Notes under the pieces: model-generated
Database searches by the model: none
Told to the model about the DNA's origin: nothing
Seen by the model: only the letters and a program-made list of their open reading frames with translations
In this document: in pieces, positions 17,121-24,895 of the stretch
How positions within the stretch are numbered: position 1 is the stretch's first letter
How the letters are laid out: the number at the start of each line of letters is the position of its first letter
Made by a program: the position numbers and the translations under genes
Origin: Bacteroidota bacterium
Lineage (GTDB): Bacteria > Bacteroidota > Ignavibacteria > Tepidaquicellales > Tepidaquicellaceae
Assembly (NCBI GenBank): GCA_018266895.1
Contig: JAFDZQ010000042.1
Span: 1 to 37,108, forward strand
Direction: 5' to 3'
Length of the DNA stretch: 37,108 nt

Positions 17121-17153
17121 TCAAACTGTTAAACATTCTATTATACCGGAAGA

Positions 17154-17843
17154 ATGGATCTGAAAGCAGCAATATACTCTATTCTTAAAGACGGCGAAAA
17201 ATCACCTCATTTAAAATTCTTTGTGGAGATTTGTGTCTCTGCAGCTATTTCTTGTCTGAATAATTCCAGATATAAAAAAGACGTATTAATGAATATGAAT
17301 CACTCTATGGAAGACATTGCAGTAGATCTGATAGGGGATTTGTTTAAAACAGAAGACAGAAAATTTGTTTATTTTTTAAATCATTTTTCCGGTGTTGATA
17401 TACTTAATACAGAACATGATATTTTAAAAGCAAAGCTGGTTTCACTCGTTTATAACAGAAGCAGTCAGAGAATTTCAAAAATAAGAATGGAGTTCGGCGA
17501 AAAGTTCTTTAATATTGAGAAAGCCGTAAATGAAGAAATAAAAAGACATCCGGATATTTACAAGCAAATTACTTTTAATGGTAAAATTCTTATCTTTACC
17601 TGTAATGAAAATGAAATAGATACAGATAAACCGGTATGCTGCGAAGATTTATTGCTTGATTATCTGTTCGGCAAGAAATACAAAACAGCGGAAATACCTG
17701 AAATTATGAAATATATATATGAATTTCTGAATTTACAGGATGAATTCATAAATGCTTATGATAAAACGGAACTTGCTTCATTAATTACTAAATTTCACAA
17801 AAGAAGAAGAGACGGAATCAATAATAATTTTATGGGATATTAA
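17154..17843 (+). CDS. Hypothetical protein, first gene of the Lon-like module
   Basis: This 229-aa protein is soluble, with no signal peptide or membrane helix, and mainly helical. HSMEDIAVDLIGDLFK (about 50-65) followed by LKAKLVSLVYNRSSQRISKIR (about 89-109) faintly resembles sigma-70 region 2. A compact basic end (KFHKRRRDGINNN) might touch nucleic acid. No sigma region 4 can be assigned with confidence. It begins the three-gene set that continues at 17959 and 18788, with a 115-bp gap to the second gene containing a possible extra promoter. A divergent sigma-like or adaptor protein is a hypothesis only; I do not recognise the family. Confidence 0.75.
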   Translation: MDLKAAIYSILKDGEKSPHLKFFVEICVSAAISCLNNSRYKKDVLMNMNHSMEDIAVDLIGDLFKTEDRKFVYFLNHFSGVDILNTEHDILKAKLVSLVYNRSSQRISKIRMEFGEKFFNIEKAVNEEIKRHPDIYKQITFNGKILIFTCNENEIDTDKPVCCEDLLLDYLFGKKYKTAEIPEIMKYIYEFLNLQDEFINAYDKTELASLITKFHKRRRDGINNNFMGY

Positions 17844-17909
17844 TATAGTATAAAGAGCATTACTGTACCCGGATAAAAAATTAATTGGAGAATGCTACAT
17901 TAGAAAAAT

Positions 17910-17924
17910 TATTTTTGGACAACA
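17910..17924 (+). promoter_or_regulatory. Possible internal promoter and TTTGGACAACA repeat
   Basis: TATTTTTG (17910-17917) fits a TAnnTTTG element. A TTG at 17885-17887 lies 22 bp upstream, at the upper end of allowed spacing. It overlaps TTTGGACAACA (17914-17924), the 11-mer also present at 17042-17052 ahead of the first gene. Confidence 0.35.
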
Positions 17925-17958
17925 ATTATAAAAGCACTCAAATCAGAGGATAATCATA

Positions 17959-18780
17959 TTGACAGAAGAAGATAAATATCATTTATATGCGATCAATAAG
18001 TCTCTGCTTTCGGAGAAAGAAATAACGGAAATTGAAAATAAAATTCATTCTGATGTTTCCTTCTCTGAATACATTGAAAACCTGAGGTTAATTCATCAGC
18101 AAATAAACACTTTTGACTCTTCAGATTTAGATATCGGTAAGATAACTTCGGAAATTCTTAATATTAACACAGTCAGGAATATATTTGAATTAAAACCCGC
18201 ATTCCCGGATGATGATTATACGGATAAAATGAATCTTGCGGCTATGCAGAAGAATGCAGTGAATGACAGCTTCGTTTATTATAATACCTATGCATCCGCG
18301 GAAAAATTCATTCTGATAAGAGTTTTAAAAAAATCACAGTATAATGAATATAAATTTTTCCTGATCTGCGATGAAATGAATCTTGTAGGATACTCTGTTG
18401 TAAAATTCAGCAATACTGATACTGAATTTATCGCAGATGAAAAGGGTACGTTAACACTGAAATCTGATTATATGAATAAAGATACGGACCTGAAAGTATA
18501 CATTCCTGATGATGTTTTCATAATTGATTTAAATGATTTAAAAGATTCATACAACTCGGAGAAAACAAATTCAGATTCAGTTATCAGAGCGTATAAAAAG
18601 GACGGATTTCTTGTTACGGAATTTGAAACCGGATATCTGAAGGATAAAACTCTTTATGCGGTTTTTGACAATGATTTTAATGGATTCATTAAACCGGAAA
18701 AGTTCATCGGAAACAGTTACAGAATTGAAATTAAAAACAGCAATATAAATGAGATAAAGATGATAATAATTAATGAATGA
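17959..18780 (+). CDS. Hypothetical protein, second gene of the Lon-like module (anti-sigma-like N-terminus?)
   Basis: This 273-aa protein starts at TTG 17959 with AGAGGA 8 nt upstream. The first 60 residues (LSEKEITEIENKIHSDVSFSEYIENLRLIHQQI) look like a short helical anti-sigma-type domain: a 'sum of helices' layout ending in an EYxENLR-like helix, without the zinc ligands of zf-HC2. The rest (about 75-273) is predicted beta-rich with two similar halves, each with a strand-turn-strand unit, and has no signal or membrane helix. It is followed 7 bp later by the Lon-like gene, so the two are translationally close. The family is not recognised. The anti-sigma idea rests on layout rather than a motif. 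Confidence 0.75.
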   Translation: MTEEDKYHLYAINKSLLSEKEITEIENKIHSDVSFSEYIENLRLIHQQINTFDSSDLDIGKITSEILNINTVRNIFELKPAFPDDDYTDKMNLAAMQKNAVNDSFVYYNTYASAEKFILIRVLKKSQYNEYKFFLICDEMNLVGYSVVKFSNTDTEFIADEKGTLTLKSDYMNKDTDLKVYIPDDVFIIDLNDLKDSYNSEKTNSDSVIRAYKKDGFLVTEFETGYLKDKTLYAVFDNDFNGFIKPEKFIGNSYRIEIKNSNINEIKMIIINE

Positions 18781-18787
18781 TTAATTT

Positions 18788-20968
18788 ATGTCTCAGTTTC
18801 TGTTCAATATCGAGCTTGCTTATCAGAATCTTCGACAGTGCCTTAAAAAACCGGCAAGCAATAATTATAAACTTCTTTGCATTTCGGACTTTCTGAATTT
18901 AACTGTAAAAGAAGAATATGAAGGGAAATTTGAATCTTATTTTTTAGAAATTCAGCCGCAGCTGTTCCGACTCTCCTATGAAAATGATTTCAATTATATA
19001 TCACCTGATTTCATTACAGGACTAAATGAAAAGATATTAAAGCTTCAAAGCTATCCGTGTTTCATAGATCTGCAAAATGAATTCAGTGAATTATCGGCTT
19101 ATCTTAATAACATCCACACTCAGAAAACATCGCTGCTTAAAACCGTCAGTCAAATTGATGAATCAGTTACCGGCTCTGTTGCAATAGTACTGATAGAAAA
19201 CAACGGCGGTTACAACGGAATAAAAACTCCGATTATTCATAACCTGAATATAAGTTCATCAATCAGACAAAAAGGTGAACACACTGACAAAACAGAATTC
19301 AAAAATTTAACTGATGTCTCGGATACCGGATTACCGGATCAGTTAACAAATGCTGCTGTTTTGGCAAAATCCGAATGCCGTAAGCTCGGAATTAAAACCT
19401 GTTATTATAATTTTACTTACTGGTTCAGTGAAAGTAATTACATCTATACCGGATCATCTCTCGGAATAGGAGCAATATGTCTTGCTTTTAATTCCATTCT
19501 GATAAATGAGCTTTACAGAAATTATTACAGATTTTATACTGATGCTGTTTTTACATCTGAGATTGATAAATCGGGAAACCTAGTTAAAATGGAAAGCGAA
19601 ATTCTTAAATTGAAACTTCAAGGAGTCTTTTTCTCCAGATTCAGAAAATTCATCATTCCCGAAGATAATATTGGTGAAGCAAAGAATGAATTAAACATTC
19701 TTAAAGAAAAATTTCCGCAAAGGATTTTAGAATTAATTCCTGTTAAGAACTATTCTTCCGTTTTTAAAAATCTGGACATTGTTGAGAGATGTGAATTAAA
19801 TCTGATTCAAAAAACAAAGGCATATACGGTCAGACATCAGAAAGTTCTTAATCTTACACTTGCTTTGGCTTCTTTAATGATAATTTTTTATTTTGCCTTT
19901 AAAGTATTAATCCCGTTGTTTGATAATAATCCGGTGATTAAGCAGTATGAAAATGACCGGCTTGCAGCATATAATAAATATGAAAGGAAATTATGGGAAA
20001 GTGATTTTAAGATCAATATTGCGGATGAGAATAAATCAGTTCAGGAGAGAGCAATACAGGATAATATGATACTTTCAGACCTGGATGAAGACGGAAAAAA
20101 TGAAATACTTGCAATCAATATATCCAGTCCCGATAATTTAATTAACAGAACAATATTCTGTTATAATAATGACGGAAGTCTGAAATGGAAATTCGTTTCT
20201 CCTCCTCACAGCATTGCTTACGGCGAAAATAAATTCGATGATACATTTATGTATACCCGGCTTTCAGCTTCTGATTATAAAATAAACGGCAAAAAGTACT
20301 TTGTGACGAGCGGAAATATAAAGATGTATTTTCCCTGCGAGCTTGCAATTCATGCTCCTGACGGGAGTGTGATTTCCTCATACTGGCATTCCGGAACTCT
20401 GATAGCGATTAAAATACTGGATATGGATTCGGACGGTAAAGAAGAAATTTATGCAGGAGGTGTGAACAACAAGGCAAGATCATCATGTCTTGCCGTATTT
20501 GATCCGGCTGTTATGAAGGGTAGCAGTTATCTTACAAATCCTCTGAACGACAGTGTAAAGGGAACTGAGAAATATTACATAGTATTTCCGAGAACTTTTT
20601 TTTCATCATTGTCTCCGGAAGGATACAGTTATGCTTTTTCTGTTTATCAAAAAACACCTCAAAGATTGGTCATAGGCGTAATTGAGACCATTGACGGAAG
20701 TCCTTTCAACTATTTAAATCCCGTTACAATATATGTGTTCGATGAGAACATGAATATTATTAATGCGGTGCTTTCATCAAGCTTTGTTTCAAGATACCTG
20801 GAAATGAAGAATGAAAATAATAGTAAAATACCATTCATAACTGATTGGAATAAGTATCAGGATTCACTTAAAAATGCTGTTCAGTACTGGGACGGTGACA
20901 AGTTTGTAAACAGGAGAGTAATTAATCAGAATTATTTAAATGCGAAAAATTTACTGAAAACAGAATAA
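18788..20968 (+). CDS. Membrane-anchored Lon-like (S16) peptidase domain fused to FG-GAP/VCBS-like propeller
   Basis: This 726-aa protein has a helical N-terminus (1-120). A region at about 125-335 has the order and motifs of the Lon proteolytic domain. TGSSLGIGA (221-229) corresponds to the Lon nucleophile motif with S224 in the Ser position. TSEIDKSGNL (256-265) matches the Lon TGE...G segment. EILKLKLQG (271-279) places K274 at the dyad Lys, and RKFIIPEDN (286-294) matches the Lon KxxIIPxxN strand. There is no AAA+ module. One membrane helix (about 354-375) follows. The 350-residue remainder contains DLDEDGKNE (431-439) and DMDSDGKEE (545-553), the calcium-loop repeats of FG-GAP/VCBS propellers, and is probably extracytoplasmic. 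I infer a sensor-protease that joins an outside ligand domain to cytoplasmic proteolysis. Activity is unproven. Confidence 0.85.
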   Translation: MSQFLFNIELAYQNLRQCLKKPASNNYKLLCISDFLNLTVKEEYEGKFESYFLEIQPQLFRLSYENDFNYISPDFITGLNEKILKLQSYPCFIDLQNEFSELSAYLNNIHTQKTSLLKTVSQIDESVTGSVAIVLIENNGGYNGIKTPIIHNLNISSSIRQKGEHTDKTEFKNLTDVSDTGLPDQLTNAAVLAKSECRKLGIKTCYYNFTYWFSESNYIYTGSSLGIGAICLAFNSILINELYRNYYRFYTDAVFTSEIDKSGNLVKMESEILKLKLQGVFFSRFRKFIIPEDNIGEAKNELNILKEKFPQRILELIPVKNYSSVFKNLDIVERCELNLIQKTKAYTVRHQKVLNLTLALASLMIIFYFAFKVLIPLFDNNPVIKQYENDRLAAYNKYERKLWESDFKINIADENKSVQERAIQDNMILSDLDEDGKNEILAINISSPDNLINRTIFCYNNDGSLKWKFVSPPHSIAYGENKFDDTFMYTRLSASDYKINGKKYFVTSGNIKMYFPCELAIHAPDGSVISSYWHSGTLIAIKILDMDSDGKEEIYAGGVNNKARSSCLAVFDPAVMKGSSYLTNPLNDSVKGTEKYYIVFPRTFFSSLSPEGYSYAFSVYQKTPQRLVIGVIETIDGSPFNYLNPVTIYVFDENMNIINAVLSSSFVSRYLEMKNENNSKIPFITDWNKYQDSLKNAVQYWDGDKFVNRRVINQNYLNAKNLLKTE

Positions 20969-21055
20969 ATCGGATGTATTAAAGAAAAATAGCTGATTTG
21001 GAAATGTGGGATATTATAATATTAGAAGATTAAATAAAGGAAGAATTTTCTTAAA

Positions 21056-21092
21056 ATTAATTTCCGGTTCGGAAATTAATCAATATTTTTTT
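21056..21092 (+). terminator. Rho-independent terminator after the Lon-like module
   Basis: ATTAATTTCCG (21056-21066) pairs with CGGAAATTAAT (21070-21080) in a perfect 11-bp stem with a 3-nt loop. A T-run follows from 21086. It separates the module from the exported-protein genes. Confidence 0.8.
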
Positions 21093-21144
21093 AAATTTTT
21101 TATCTCCATTGAAAAATTAAATTAATTAAGTTTATTAATGTATT

Positions 21145-22017
21145 TTGAAAAAATCTGTATTAATCATTTTTCTGCTGTCTTGTTTATCACTGAAATTTAA
21201 TTATTCGTCTGCTCAGATTCCGAGATACAACCTTACTGTAAAAAATTTCCATTTAACCGCTCCAGACAGCTTAAAATTCGATATATATCTTCTGCATATT
21301 AATCATCCGATACCGTTTGTCTATTTAATGGGACAGTATTTTTTAAACTTCAATCCTGATTTTGCAAACGGAGGGTCGCTTTCATTCAGTATACTCGAAA
21401 CTGAAATGGATTCACTATGTATTCCAAGAAATCCTACAGTTACAAACGGAACGCTGAGATTGTTTACAAATATTATTCCCGGACCAGACAGCGGATGTGA
21501 AATTTCTCATAACGGCAATGGCACACTGCTTGGGAGATTTCTTCTTACTACAACTACTAACTTTCTTCCACTGGATTCTTTCCGGCTGAGGTGGAGAAAC
21601 ATAGCACACGGAAATCCATACACAAAATTATTTGCCCTGACAGGCAGTACTTCGAGTGAAATCACAGATTCTTCCGGTCATAGTGTTGATTATACAACTT
21701 CAATCTCCGGTTCAACCATAGAGACACAACCGCAAAATTTTATACTGCATCAGAATTATCCGAATCCGTTTAATCCGAAAACAATTATAAATTACGAAAT
21801 TCCGCCCTCACAGAAAGGAAGTAATACCGCAAATTTTATTTCATTAAAAATTTATGATATTTCGGGTAGGGAAATTGTGACGTTAGTAAATCAAAATCAG
21901 AATGCCGGAAGATATTCTGTCCAATGGGATGCCGGAGGGTTTGGGAGCGGGATGTATTTTTACAGATTTAAGGCTGATGGATATGAAAAAACAATGAGGA
22001 TGATTTTACTGAAATAG
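21145..22017 (+). CDS. Secreted protein with T9SS type A C-terminal sorting domain
   Basis: This 290-aa protein starts at TTG (21145), directly encoding a signal peptide (KKSVLIIFLLSCLSLKFNYSSAQ). The central region (about 28-190) is predicted beta-sandwich, cohesin-like in its strand pattern, with no catalytic motif seen. Residues about 198-290 are a typical T9SS sorting domain: FILHQNYPNPFNPKTIINYE, then LKIYDISGREIVTLVN, AGRYSVQWDA and GMYFYRFKADG..KTMRMILLK. The protein should therefore cross the outer membrane through the type IX system and be anchored or released. The binding partner is unknown. An upstream ATG at 21138 is out of frame. Confidence 0.88.
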   Translation: MKKSVLIIFLLSCLSLKFNYSSAQIPRYNLTVKNFHLTAPDSLKFDIYLLHINHPIPFVYLMGQYFLNFNPDFANGGSLSFSILETEMDSLCIPRNPTVTNGTLRLFTNIIPGPDSGCEISHNGNGTLLGRFLLTTTTNFLPLDSFRLRWRNIAHGNPYTKLFALTGSTSSEITDSSGHSVDYTTSISGSTIETQPQNFILHQNYPNPFNPKTIINYEIPPSQKGSNTANFISLKIYDISGREIVTLVNQNQNAGRYSVQWDAGGFGSGMYFYRFKADGYEKTMRMILLK

Positions 22018-22063
22018 AATATTTAAAAATTTTTAAAAAGTAATATAATTTAAAGGAGGAAAT

Positions 22064-23530
22064 ATGAGGACAATATTAGTTTTCTTTGTTTCATTTTTTG
22101 CATGCATAAATCTTCAATCCCAGCAAATTCTAAATTCTGCAGACGTAAAAATTAAATCACCTTTGAAATCAGTATGGGAATTCAAAACAAATTCCACTCT
22201 GCTGAATCAAAAGATTACAGGCGGCAATTGTTATATAAATACTCTGAGCGGAATTCAGGCTATATCGCTGACCGACGGTAAACAAATCTGGAATTATGAT
22301 TTTCCGAAAGACAAAAGCATTTCAAGCGTAGTTACGTTTTCTGATAAGTACGGGGCATATATAAATTACAGAAAAAACAGCAGTAGCTTAATTTTAATTG
22401 ATTTATCAAACGGAAAGGAAAAATGGAATATAAAATCAAGAGAAATATGGCATAAACCTGCTGCAATGCTGAACGACAAATTCGTAATTTGTCTTAACGG
22501 ACCACCTAAGGACTGGAATGACCTGATTGAGTATTTCGATATGAAGCTTGATGAGTCAAGAATATCAGCATTCAAAACTGAAGACGGAAAATTAGCATGG
22601 GAAACAATGCTGGAAGACAATGAATCGGACTTATTGGAAGTAACAAATGACTATGCTTTTGTTTCATATGATTTCAGCAGTTCAGGTCCGAAGAATAAAA
22701 TTAAATGTTTTACCTCAAAAGAAGGAAATCTGAAATGGGATTACAATCCAAGCGGAATGTCATCCAAAGTTATGATAGGCGGAGTTCAGATTTTTAACAA
22801 TGACGTTTATACATTTCCACAGTATGGGGGATCCGGGCAGCTTGCCAGAATTAACATTAACAGCGGAGATGAAAAATGGAATGTTTCCGTATTTGACCAG
22901 AGGAGTTTTATCCCTTCAGGTAAAACTATTTTTAACAGCTCAATGGTCTGGCAGAATATTAATCCCGGTAACGGAGATAAAGTATTTGCAAAATCATTAA
23001 AAAAATCTTCATTTTCATTGGGAAGTCTGTTTTCAGTGATGGCAGGAAAATTATTCGGTCAATCATTTATCGGGGCGATAATCGGATTGGCCGCAATTAC
23101 CGGTTCTCACATCGCGGGATTATTTCCTGAAGGGGATGATACAGCTCCGGAGTTTATTCCCACTCAGTATTTATTTCGCGGATTACAGACTGAAGACGTA
23201 GCAAATAACAAAGGATTGTTTTCAGTTGTAAAGGATGATGAGGAAGTAAAGTTCATATCAATGAATCTGAAATCTGATGATGACAAAAAAACAGAAAAGA
23301 AATTTCCTAAATCGGCAAATGATTTGAGCCTTTCAAACGGAACAAATGAAAATTCAATATTCGCAACTTCAAAAGGAAAAGTATACAGTCTGAAAATACC
23401 CGACGGCTCAGTCGAATGGGAGAAAGATTTCAGCAACGGAGTAAAAGAAACTTCTTTAGGATTGATAATAAATAATGATAAAATGTATTTATTTACGGAT
23501 GGAAAAATAAGTATGCTGATTAGTGAATGA
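22064..23530 (+). CDS. PQQ-type beta-propeller protein (BamB-like repeats) with hydrophobic insertion
   Basis: This 488-aa protein starts behind a near-perfect AAGGAGG. It has a signal peptide (about 1-19, ending LQSQ). It contains at least six propeller blades with the tryptophan-docking pattern: DGKQIWNYDF, NGKEKWNIKS, DGKLAWETML, EGNLKWDYNP, SGDEKWNVSV and DGSVEWEKDF. Between blades five and six lies an unusual Gly/Ala-rich hydrophobic stretch (about 315-350, including GQSFIGAIIGLAAITG). That stretch is followed by an acidic loop. No PQQ-dehydrogenase residues are evident, so a structural, BamB-like or adhesion role is more likely than catalysis. It is in line with the neighbouring exported proteins. 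Confidence 0.82.
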   Translation: MRTILVFFVSFFACINLQSQQILNSADVKIKSPLKSVWEFKTNSTLLNQKITGGNCYINTLSGIQAISLTDGKQIWNYDFPKDKSISSVVTFSDKYGAYINYRKNSSSLILIDLSNGKEKWNIKSREIWHKPAAMLNDKFVICLNGPPKDWNDLIEYFDMKLDESRISAFKTEDGKLAWETMLEDNESDLLEVTNDYAFVSYDFSSSGPKNKIKCFTSKEGNLKWDYNPSGMSSKVMIGGVQIFNNDVYTFPQYGGSGQLARININSGDEKWNVSVFDQRSFIPSGKTIFNSSMVWQNINPGNGDKVFAKSLKKSSFSLGSLFSVMAGKLFGQSFIGAIIGLAAITGSHIAGLFPEGDDTAPEFIPTQYLFRGLQTEDVANNKGLFSVVKDDEEVKFISMNLKSDDDKKTEKKFPKSANDLSLSNGTNENSIFATSKGKVYSLKIPDGSVEWEKDFSNGVKETSLGLIINNDKMYLFTDGKISMLISE

Positions 23531-23572
23531 TAACGCAAATTAATTTATTAAAGATTATTTAATATAAATTAA

Positions 23573-24229
23573 ATGAAAAAGAATACTGTAATAATATTTT
23601 TTGGAATCTCTTTATTTTTTTCACTTCGGATTTATTCGCAAAGTAATTTTCAGTCTGGTCTGATAAATCCGGAATTAGGAATGGAAATGAGCGCTGACAA
23701 ACCCGGTATGTTTTTCGGCGGAGGAATCGGTTATGCTGGAAACAAGAGTATGACCGATGTTGGCATATTCGGAAATATAGGATACGGATTCAGCCGGAGT
23801 TTTACTCTGAATGGTGAGCTCAGCTATTATTCATTCGAAAGATCAGATTTATCCTTCATCAAGTCTCCTAAATTAAAAATTATAACGTTGGAGCCTGATT
23901 TGCTATATACCTGGTATATGCCCGGAGATAAAGCTTTTATTTTTATCGGAGGAAACGCAAATGTGAATTATCTTTCCGGAGATAAAATGCAGAAAACAAA
24001 GAAAGGCATAAATGGATTGGACAGCACATATTATACTGACAGAGATGAGAATTATAAATTCGGCTTTGGAGTAACTATTGGTTTCGGTATCAGACTCTTT
24101 CCGAAATTTAATATAACGGCTGAATATATGGCTCGCGGAATATTAGGGGTTGATGATACTCCGGGTGATAACAGTATGGGATGGGGAGGTGTGAAATTAG
24201 GACTGAGATATTATCCAAACAAAAAATAA
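23573..24229 (+). CDS. Outer-membrane beta-barrel protein
   Basis: This 218-aa protein has a signal peptide (about 1-23, ending RIYSQ). The mature chain shows regularly spaced amphipathic strands (FFGGGIGYAG, GIFGNIGYGF, FTLNGELSYYSF, FGFGVTIGFGIRLF, NITAEYMARG) and ends VKLGLRYYPNKK. This fits an eight-stranded OmpA/OmpX-like barrel without a peptidoglycan-binding domain. It is 42 bp downstream of the PQQ-propeller gene and is the last gene of this exported group, with a terminator behind it. Confidence 0.83.
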   Translation: MKKNTVIIFFGISLFFSLRIYSQSNFQSGLINPELGMEMSADKPGMFFGGGIGYAGNKSMTDVGIFGNIGYGFSRSFTLNGELSYYSFERSDLSFIKSPKLKIITLEPDLLYTWYMPGDKAFIFIGGNANVNYLSGDKMQKTKKGINGLDSTYYTDRDENYKFGFGVTIGFGIRLFPKFNITAEYMARGILGVDDTPGDNSMGWGGVKLGLRYYPNKK

Positions 24230-24282
24230 ATGCTTCAATAATAATCAGCAGTTGCGAAAAGATTATCTATTTTGAAATTTTA

Positions 24283-24326
24283 CGAAGGGAGAATTTATTG
24301 AGTAAATGACTCCTTCGATTTTTTTT
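24283..24326 (+). terminator. Rho-independent terminator
   Basis: CGAAGGGAG (24283-24291) pairs with CTCCTTCG (24310-24317) with one bulged G. Eight T's follow. It ends the exported-protein group. Confidence 0.8.
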
Positions 24327-24427
24327 ATTGTTTTCAGCTATCCTCGGCTGAGCTGAGCAAATTTGCATTTAAACGCTTCAGTTATATTTCTTATCTAAAA
24401 TTTATTTCCTGTCCTTAAATAATGAAA

Positions 24428-24458
24428 TTGAATACAAATATATATTTAAGTAAATTTG
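24428..24458 (+). promoter_or_regulatory. Bacteroidota-type promoter of the ferredoxin gene
   Basis: TTG at 24428-24430 is separated by 20 bp from TAAATTTG at 24451-24458. This matches the -33 TTG / -7 TAnnTTTG pattern known for primary sigma factors of Bacteroidota. Transcription would begin about 40 bp before the ATG at 24504. Confidence 0.5.
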
Positions 24459-24503
24459 AATAACAAAGTATTATACTATAAACTAACATAAGGAGTTATT
24501 TTT

Positions 24504-24836
24504 ATGGCAATTATGATTACAACGGAGTGTATCAACTGCGGCGCTTGCGAACCGGAATGTCCGAATACTGCAATTTATGAGGGCGGAGCAAACTGGACTC
24601 TTGCAGGTGCTTCGTACGGTGAGGGCGATGCCGCTCCGTCTGGCGCTACAGGATTCTTTTCAAGCGAATATTTTTATATTGTTCCGGATAAATGCACGGA
24701 ATGTGTGGGATTTCATGATGAACCGCAGTGCGCTTCGGTCTGTCCCGTGGATTGCTGCATACCCGATCCTAATCATGTGGAGGATAAAGAAACTCTGCTG
24801 AAAAGGAAAGAAGAACTGGATAAAGAAGGCAGGTAA
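24504..24836 (+). CDS. 2[4Fe-4S] ferredoxin, Allochromatium/YfhL type
   Basis: This 110-aa protein has a first cluster motif [12 protein letters not shown] (C9, C12, C15, C19). The second site has the longer [21 protein letters not shown] pattern typical of the Alvin-type ferredoxins, where an insertion separates the second and third cysteines. A loop of about 35 residues (glycine/alanine-rich, [19 protein letters not shown]) lies between the clusters. The tail is charged. Such ferredoxins work at very low potential and could supply enzymes like the dehydratase activase at 66-3704, although no genetic link is visible. Start: AAGGAG 8 nt upstream of the ATG. Confidence 0.93.
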   Translation: MAIMITTECINCGACEPECPNTAIYEGGANWTLAGASYGEGDAAPSGATGFFSSEYFYIVPDKCTECVGFHDEPQCASVCPVDCCIPDPNHVEDKETLLKRKEELDKEGR

Positions 24837-24860
24837 AATTAACGTTTTTATAATTGAAAT

Positions 24861-24895
24861 GACCGGCTGGTAAATAATTTCAGCCGGTCTTTTTA
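24861..24895. terminator. Terminator overlapping the 3' end of lspA
   Basis: GACCGGCTG (24861-24869) and CAGCCGGTC (24881-24889) form a perfect 9-bp stem followed by TTTTTA on the + strand. It ends the ferredoxin transcript. The right arm encodes the last codons and stop of the converging lspA gene. Confidence 0.85.

Larger units (their letters stand above)
16279..17153. other. Long non-coding region rich in inverted repeats
   Basis: There are 875 bp without a credible gene on either strand. It contains a perfect 18-bp hairpin (16460-16499), a GC-rich inverted repeat with a T-run (16589-16650), a nested inverted repeat (16827-16943), a TTTGGACAACA copy (17042-17052) and a TAnnTTTG-type box near 17113. 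Such spacing between small genes and a new operon suggests repeat insertion or unrecognised RNA. Confidence 0.5.
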
